Assembly: GCA_037576215.1 (NCBI GenBank)
Contig: JBANDB010000003.1
Location: forward strand, 6,262,001-6,326,000
Direction of reading: 5' to 3'
Source: Armillaria gallica
Taxonomy: Eukaryota > Basidiomycota > Agaricomycetes > Agaricales > Physalacriaceae
DNA length: 64,000 nt
The translations under genes were made by a program, and so were the position numbers. The notes under the pieces were generated by a model. It had not been told where the DNA came from. It ran no database searches and saw nothing but the letters and a program-made list of their open reading frames with translations. Within the stretch, counting starts at the first letter, position 1; each line of letters starts with the position of its first letter. Shown here in pieces: positions 57,958 to 64,000 of the stretch.

Positions 57958-58353
57958 TGTCACACTCGGTTGACGTGTACTTGAGAAGGAGTAAAGTCGT
58001 CACCGGGCATCCAATACGTAGCGACACGTAGGATTTCTCGGCTACCGTGTAGTTCGCTTATTCACTTTCTAACATGGTAGCCACCTTTTAGTACCATTTA
58101 CAGACCCTCACTTTAGTATATAAGTAGCTTACTCAAAGCCTGTATTTCCCTAGCTTTGAGCTAAAGTTTATTTATACCGACAAACTCCTTACACTTCTGC
58201 TAAGAGCTCCTAAAGTGAGTCTTGGGCGTCAATCATCACAAGGGCTAGACGGTGACTGTACGAACACGATACAGCCGATCTATATCACCTTTGATTGAAG
58301 TTCGGGTCTTACAATTAGCTCAAAGCTTCTTACTTATTCCTCTCCCAGACCCC

Positions 58354-59331
58354 ATGGAAGACGACACTCGTATCATAGCCATTGCACTAGGAATACCCAG
58401 CGCTACCTTCATCTCCCTTGCCCTCATCCTTGCCGTCAGGTTCCGACACAGAGCAAGACAGTTGCAACTGCGACAACAGGAAGAAGCGCACCGAACCACC
58501 CCGTCAGTCATTACAAATAATCTCAATGGCATCCCGCTCGAGCAGCAGCCACCCCGACTCTTCGCACCCATACCACACCGACCGATCCCAGTCCACAACG
58601 TCCCTGGAGAGCGAGTCGACGAAGAGGAGGTCAACGCTTCTGAGTCGATTTCTACCGCGATCACGGAGAGAGGCGTTACTACCCCTCCCAGAAGGAGCCC
58701 GGCTGAGGTCGACATCACCTCCGAGTATCCCGCTTCCTACTATGCCTCGCTTGTCCCTCAAACTCCCTCACCCAGCAGGTTCCCCCGAACCAACCACGGA
58801 AGGAGACGAAATGTGGGCCGCAACATTCGACCCATCGCGACCACCAATACTTCAACACCCGCAGCCGGTGTCACTACTAGCGAGTTCTGGGATAACCTCA
58901 ACATCCCCTACAGCGCCTACTTCCCCGCTCAGGACCACAAGCAGGCATTCGAGCCTGTACCAATCACGGAACCCGTCGCCGGCTCCTCACGCCTCCAGGT
59001 CCCAGAGCATTCCCCCAGGCCCTTACGAAGGTCAAGTAACCGCCCCCCTCGAGCAGGTACTTGGGAGCGAATCGCGCAGCGACTCTGACAACAACAACAG
59101 CCAAGCGAGATCTCCATTACCATCCAGCCACCTCGCCCCCCTACTCCCTTCCCTGGCACGCCGCTCCGATCCATTGAGAGCCTCGACCGAGAGGCCGCCA
59201 GATATATGATCGACGAGCGAGGAGAGACGGTCTATCTCGAGAGCACCGAGCAGGAGGAGCTCGATGGGATCACTGGCCCATCACCCGAGCCCCGCTCATT
59301 CTCCGAGCCGACCCCCGAGCCGTCAATCTAG
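58354..59331 (+). CDS. gypsy 5' ORF (Pro/Ser-rich), one in-frame TGA
   Basis: ATG at 58354 (MEDDTRIIAIALGIPSATFI, a membrane-like helix followed by FRHRARQLQLRQQEE). The frame is Pro/Ser/Arg-rich, meets TGA at 59086-59088, then runs open through RSIESLDREAARYMIDERGE and TEQEELDGITGPSPEPRSFS to TAG 59329-59331. A second frame (58418-59209) is open over most of the same region. The role is unknown; it may be a gag leader region. Confidence 0.5.
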
Positions 59332-60727
59332 GGCGCCAACCCAGATTCGGATGACACTAGCCGACGCAATCCATTTTTATGATGAAACACATGACGAACC
59401 CACAGTCCCTACTCCCGCTATATTAAGGCAAGCAACGTTCCTGAACCTTTACAATTATTTTGCCTACGAGTTACCCTTCTCCTTGGATTGGGGAGGAACC
59501 CAAGCCGGGAACGATTATTTTATGAAGAAAAACAGAAATCTTCCAGCAGATAATATTCTGCAGTATGAAGCGGAACGAAACGCTCGCTTCCTGTGGAACA
59601 GCCTACACCCGGATAGCGAAATCGAGGAATTCCCTCCTTACGAAGAAGCCGCTCCGGAAATTGAGATCCAGGAACCGATGCCAGATGAGCCCCCGGTAGC
59701 ACCTCCCCGAGTCACTAACACCTTTGTTTACGCCACCAGACAAGCGGCACCAGGAACATACCGACCCGGGTACCTACCTTTTGCCGGTGGCGGTCATGGA
59801 GCCGGCGGAGGTGGCGGACAACCAGCACAGCCACCCCCTGCCCCCGCGGTACGGGTAGTACTACCATGGTTCCCGGCACCTCCTGGAATGCCAGACCCAC
59901 CGATACCTTGGGAATTACAAGCTGGAGTGACAGCCCCCTATGACGACTTCAAGCCAAAAATCTTGAAAGAAGTCGACGACTTTACTGGGGACTCGGACGA
60001 CATCGCTCGCTTCTTCCTGAAATGTGAGCTGCACTTTGATGTCTTTAACCGACATTTCCGCCAGCACCCACATAGAGTCGTCTTCTGTGTCTCTCGACTC
60101 GTGGGAGACACTGGAAGGTGGTGGCAGTTATGTGCTAAGGTCATAGGAAAGACCACGGACGGCGAACAGAAGTATCCAACCTACGACGAGTTCCAGTCGG
60201 AGCTCAACAAACGGTTCTGGAAGGATGCTGACTCGCAGCTAAGGTATGCGCAGTGGGAAAGGCTAAAGCAATCGGAGCACAAGGACGGCGACAAGTTCTT
60301 CCAGATCTTTGAAGAACTAGCCTACCACGCTGGAATACGCGATAACGACCAGATCATGCTCCAACAGATCAAAAAGGCCGCCCACCAGTCGAGTAAAAAC
60401 ACCATATACTCATCAGACGGGGACGTACCAATCGATTACCCAGCATGGAAGGCTCGCCTCCTCCGGATCGATCTCAATTTCCGCCTCAAGCAGGCAGAAG
60501 GAACGATAGGGACATCAGCCCGACCACAGAAGATGACCACGCCTGTACAGGGTGGTCAAACTAGAGCCCCTGTACCGACAACAAGTACGGCTACAGGGAC
60601 AACATATGGAGGACGCGGACAGCCGATGAACATCGACGCGTTCACATGCTATGGATGTGGCAAAAAGGGCCACATCAAGCGTGATTGCCCCACCGCGTCC
60701 AAGACCCAAGCAGAGTCTTTACGATGA
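59264..60727 (+). CDS. gypsy gag (capsid and zinc knuckle)
   Basis: Open frame of 487 codons overlapping the end of the 5' ORF in a different frame. After a variable N-terminus comes an Ala/Pro/Gly-rich linker, then the capsid: DDFTGDSDDIARFFLKCELH, FCVSRLVGDTGRWWQLCAKV, YDEFQSELNKRFWKDADSQL. It ends with the CCHC knuckle CYGCGKKGHIKRDC and stop TGA 60725-60727. The knuckle binds element RNA in the particle. The frame is intact. Confidence 0.88.
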   Translation: MGSLAHHPSPAHSPSRPPSRQSRAPTQIRMTLADAIHFYDETHDEPTVPTPAILRQATFLNLYNYFAYELPFSLDWGGTQAGNDYFMKKNRNLPADNILQYEAERNARFLWNSLHPDSEIEEFPPYEEAAPEIEIQEPMPDEPPVAPPRVTNTFVYATRQAAPGTYRPGYLPFAGGGHGAGGGGGQPAQPPPAPAVRVVLPWFPAPPGMPDPPIPWELQAGVTAPYDDFKPKILKEVDDFTGDSDDIARFFLKCELHFDVFNRHFRQHPHRVVFCVSRLVGDTGRWWQLCAKVIGKTTDGEQKYPTYDEFQSELNKRFWKDADSQLRYAQWERLKQSEHKDGDKFFQIFEELAYHAGIRDNDQIMLQQIKKAAHQSSKNTIYSSDGDVPIDYPAWKARLLRIDLNFRLKQAEGTIGTSARPQKMTTPVQGGQTRAPVPTTSTATGTTYGGRGQPMNIDAFTCYGCGKKGHIKRDCPTASKTQAESLR

Positions 60728-60771
60728 GTAAACGCCTACTGGGACCTGAAGGAAAACCTCTCAACGATTGA

Positions 60772-63700
60772 GGAGGTAAAAGAGACCGCTGTCTAGATGA
60801 TGATTCAGTCTATTCGGCGGCCCATGGTTTAGTTTTGGCTGGTATGCCTATTGCATTTCATGATTGTACTTATATATCGCCTGTAGTATCAACCGCGCAT
60901 TCGAATATACCCGCAACTTCGCAATCAGACCAGGAACTAAACCATCAGAATCAACTAGGGACAAGGAACGAGGTAGTCACGAAGACACCAGTTCGATCTA
61001 CGCCTAACGAAGCGACCATACTTGGAACGGGCGCGGTAGTCACCGAGCTACCGGCTCAGCGTTTGGCAAGTAACCTATTACAGGCAAAAGCGGACAGCAA
61101 GGCGACCACCAGATCGCCACCCATCATAACGGCAAAGCACCAGTCGAGGCCTTCCCTTGGGGAGTTTCAAGCCGCAGTGACGAATGTTCGACCGGATGGG
61201 GCAGGAGGGCAGACAGCTATGCTCCCGCGTAAACGTCCCCTCACTGAAATCGCACCTCTACGGAGTCCCTGCCGCGCAGGGAGTTTCAAGGGAATAGCTT
61301 TGGCGAAACCTCCTCTGGTAAAAGAGGGTGCTCACGGGCTACCAAAGTGTAAATCCCATGACGGGGCTTTGGAGATAGCAACGGAGGCCAGCTCCCGCAA
61401 CACTGGATCACGGGCCCTAACGAAGGCAACATTAGACAAGATGAGGGATGCGAGGGTCTATTTGCTCTCGATCCTGAAGAACCAAGAGGACGAACCGGAG
61501 TCAGGTAAGTGCCCCCGATCAGTTGCCAATGCCTATCGTGGCGAAGGGCGACCTGACGAAGGGGGAACGCCGAATGAAACGAGGATCCCGGTCATCACAG
61601 AGATGGGCTCGAAGGAACCAGGTAAAGGCGACTGCTACTCAACGGTGAGAAGCACAGGCAATCGTTGTGCAGTAGTGTCAGCCCACCTCGTCACTCCTCT
61701 CAGGAGTGATGCCTTCGCAGAAAGCTACTCCCGTTCCACGACCAACCAGAAAGCTGCAGGTTTGGAAGCTGCTAGCACCCAGGCAGTGCAAAGGGGGCAT
61801 CAGGTAGCTTTTATTGAAGTACCTGACCACGAGGACATTACCAGTTTCATGATGAACAAGAACGCTAATTTAACCCCTTTAGACTTAGAAAATACGGTGA
61901 CCTCACCGACGGTAGTCGCGCCTGTATGGGGCGACGCGAAGGTTGAAGAGGCCCCGCAACTGTCCCGAACCTATACAAAGGGACAGACCTATAGAGAGTG
62001 GCTCAAACCATTCGGAGCTGAGTGGACTCTACGCGGCGTAGTACAAGCGCGAACGGAGTCAGAAGCAAAGGCAATCCTCAAAAACTGGATTCACAAGGCA
62101 CGCGTGGAGGAGGTTGTTGACTCAATGATCGAAGCAATGAGGAGGATGAAGCGAATCGACGCGCTCTGGTGGCTTCACGAACTACAGGAGCCAAAGTGAC
62201 TTATTAGCGCGCTAAGCGATAAAGGGAAAGACCTGGTGATCCCCATCATGCTCGGGGCTCCAGGAACACATCCCAATATCGCTACAATCACACTAGTAGA
62301 CAGCGGATGCACCAGTAGCGCTATCAATCAAAAATTCGTTAAGCAACATAACATCCCAACCTGACCAACAGCCACCCCAATCCCAGTCTATAATGCCGAC
62401 GGAACCAAAAACTCGGGAGGATCAATTACCGAATACACCGAGATCAAACTTAAAATCGGGGATCATTCTGAGCGAATAGATCTAGCCATAACAGATCTCG
62501 GCGATAAGGAGATCTTTCTCGGTCATGATTGGTTAACCTGACACAATCTGATCATCAATTGGAAGACGGGAGGATTAACGTTTGCACGGTGCGAATGCCG
62601 TAAAAACCCATTCGTACTACCCGATGCCGATCCCGACGACAAGTGGGACGAGGAATTGGACGAAGGGGATACTATCCTAGCAATAGACTTCACGCGGGCT
62701 ATTCTCATACGGGCACATCATGCCAATGACTTAGCTGCTGCGGCCAATGCAGACAAGGAAACCAAAACGTTCGAAGAGATGGTCCCAGAATGGTGTCGGG
62801 ATTTCAATGATCTGTTCGATAAAGACAGCTTCGATGAACTTCCTGACCCAAAGACGTGGGACCACGCCATCGAACTAACTCCAAATGCAAGTGCCAACCT
62901 AGATTGCAAGGTCTACCCTTTGAACCGAAACGAACAAGCGGAACTCGACAAGTTCTTAGACGAGAACCTCTCGAGTGGACGAATATGACCATCTAAGTCA
63001 CCCATGGCTTCGCCATTTTTCTTTGTCAAAAAGAAGGATGGTAAGCTACGACCAGTCCAGGATTATAGGAAACTCAATGAGATGACGATTAAAAATCGTT
63101 ACCCTCTTCCCTTAATCTCAGAACTAATGGACAAGTTGCGGGGGGCCAAGTATTTTTCCAAGCTTGATGTTCGATGGGGATACAACAACGTACGCATTAA
63201 AAGCGGTGACGAGTGGAAGGCGGCATTCAGAACTAATTGCGGGTTGTTCGAACCCACGGTCATATTCTTCGGGCTCACCAATTCGCCCGCCACCTTCCAA
63301 TGGATGATGAATGATATTTTCAAGAATCTCATTGCATCAGGTGCTGTCACCGTTTACCTTGACGACATCCTTATCATGTCCAAGACCAAGGAAGAACATC
63401 GCTGCATCACGCGCGAAGTTCTAAAACTCCTCTGGAAGAACAAGCTATTCCTTAAAGCGGAAAAATGCGAGTTCGAAACCTTGGAAACAGAGTACCTTGG
63501 AGTCATCATCAGTGAAGGAAGTATCCACATGGATCCAGTCAAAATCGCAGGAATCGCAGAGTGGCCTGTACCAACCAAGAAAGTACAGCTCCAGTCGTTC
63601 CTAGGTTTTACCAACTTCTACAGACGTTTCATCAAAGGATACAGCAAGGTCATCAAACCAATGACCCAGCTGACAGGAAATGATCCGTGGAAATGGGGAG

Positions 63701-64000
63701 AAGCACAACAGGACGCGTTCAAAGAATTAAAACGCCTATTAGCCGAAGAGGTGGTACTGGCAATACCCACAGACGAAGGAAAGTTCCACGTAGAGGCGGA
63801 TGCAAGTGAGGGAGCGATAGGTGCAGTATTGACGCAGGAGCAGGATGGAAAATGGCGCCCGGTCGCATTTTTATCCAAATCCCTCACCACGACAGAACGA
63901 AATTATGAAATTTACGACAAAGAACTGCTCGCGATAATGATCGCGCTCGACGAGTGGAGGCACTACCTAATGGGCGCAGCCCAGGACTTCGAAATATGGA
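60772..64000 (+). pseudogene. gypsy pol, four in-frame stops, truncated at window end
   Basis: One frame is followed from 60772. A long linker region (about 470 codons, rich in Thr/Ala/Arg) is followed by protease TITLVDSGCTSSAINQKFVK, IFLGHDWLT, reverse transcriptase PMASPFFFVKKKDGKLRPVQ, YRKLNEMTIKNRYPLPLISE, FSKLDVRWGYNNVRIKSGDE, VYLDDILIMS (catalytic aspartates intact), and RNase H FHVEADASEGAIGAVLTQE. TGA stops lie at 62197-62199, 62362-62364, 62539-62541 and 62986-62988; three interrupt blocks where arginine is expected from the family (HDWL.xH, GRI.PSKSPM). Pol is in another frame than gag, so a shift or separate start would be needed. Confidence 0.88.

Larger units (their letters stand above)
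57958..64000 (+). mobile_element. Ty3/gypsy retrotransposon, cut by the window end
   Basis: Capsid with zinc knuckle, then protease, reverse transcriptase and RNase H in gypsy order. The 5' LTR is only tentative: it may run from TGTCACACTCGG (57958) to CTTACA (58313), with a TATA-like AGTATATAAG near 58116, but the second LTR lies outside the window, so the borders are unproven. Integrase is not reached. Confidence 0.88.

Noticed and set aside
1..64000. Secondary-metabolite gene cluster spanning the reductase, P450 and acyltransferase
   Set aside because: These genes are 14-24 kb apart with unrelated genes between them and no shared promoter signals; only the reductase-permease pair is adjacent.
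1..64000. CRISPR arrays, operons or Shine-Dalgarno sites
   Set aside because: No regularly spaced identical repeats, and the spliced genes show this is eukaryotic nuclear DNA.

Overview
The window looks like nuclear DNA of a filamentous basidiomycete, most likely a mushroom-forming agaricomycete. Three things support this. Protein-coding genes are split by many 45-70 nt GT-AG introns. The gene families are typical of that group (NRPS-like adenylate-forming reductase, P450, wax-synthase-like acyltransferase, HET protein, HNH_2-type nuclease, TPR/kelch/MYND protein). Genes also alternate with Ty1/copia and Ty3/gypsy retrotransposons and small inverted-repeat elements. This is inferred from protein character and gene structure; no species is assigned.

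Layout. 0.2-2.1 kb: an intron-containing tRNA-Ser(AGA) and two decayed paralogous gene tails. 2.5-9.5 kb: a head-to-head pair, an intact A-T-R adenylate-forming reductase (minus) and an MFS anion/allantoate-type permease (plus), sharing a 410 bp promoter. 10.5-11.6 kb: a C2H2 zinc-finger protein (minus). 14.1-16.6 kb: a kelch/MYND protein (plus). 16.7-25.4 kb: a run of minus-strand genes (hypothetical, MFS sugar transporter, hypothetical, HNH nuclease-like protein, cytochrome P450). 27.8-28.5 kb: a small heat-shock protein behind a textbook heat-shock element. 30.6-31.8 kb: a wax-synthase-like membrane acyltransferase.

32-40.1 kb is a transposon nest: an inverted-repeat element with TA ends, then a pair of 23 bp inverted arms enclosing a mariner-type MITE and a complete copia element with target duplication; the copia element is itself split by a 1.16 kb inverted-repeat insertion. 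41-42.9 kb: a HET-domain gene. 43-49 kb holds decayed sequence: a diverged inverted repeat, a tandem repeat, a MYND pseudogene and a metallo-beta-lactamase pseudogene. 50-51.7 kb: an MFS transporter. 52-54.8 kb: a retroelement remnant and a hAT-like non-autonomous element. 55-56 kb: an unrecognised spliced gene. 58 kb to the end: a gypsy element cut by the window edge.

Functionally, the reductase and its divergent permease are the only pair that suggests a joint role (production or uptake of a small carboxylate-derived metabolite). The P450, sugar transporter and acyltransferase are isolated. The retroelements share a mutational signature: in-frame stops in their gag-pol reading frames are TGA, several where an arginine codon is expected, which fits C-to-T change at CGA. 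Much of the interest here lies in genome defence and decay rather than one metabolic system.
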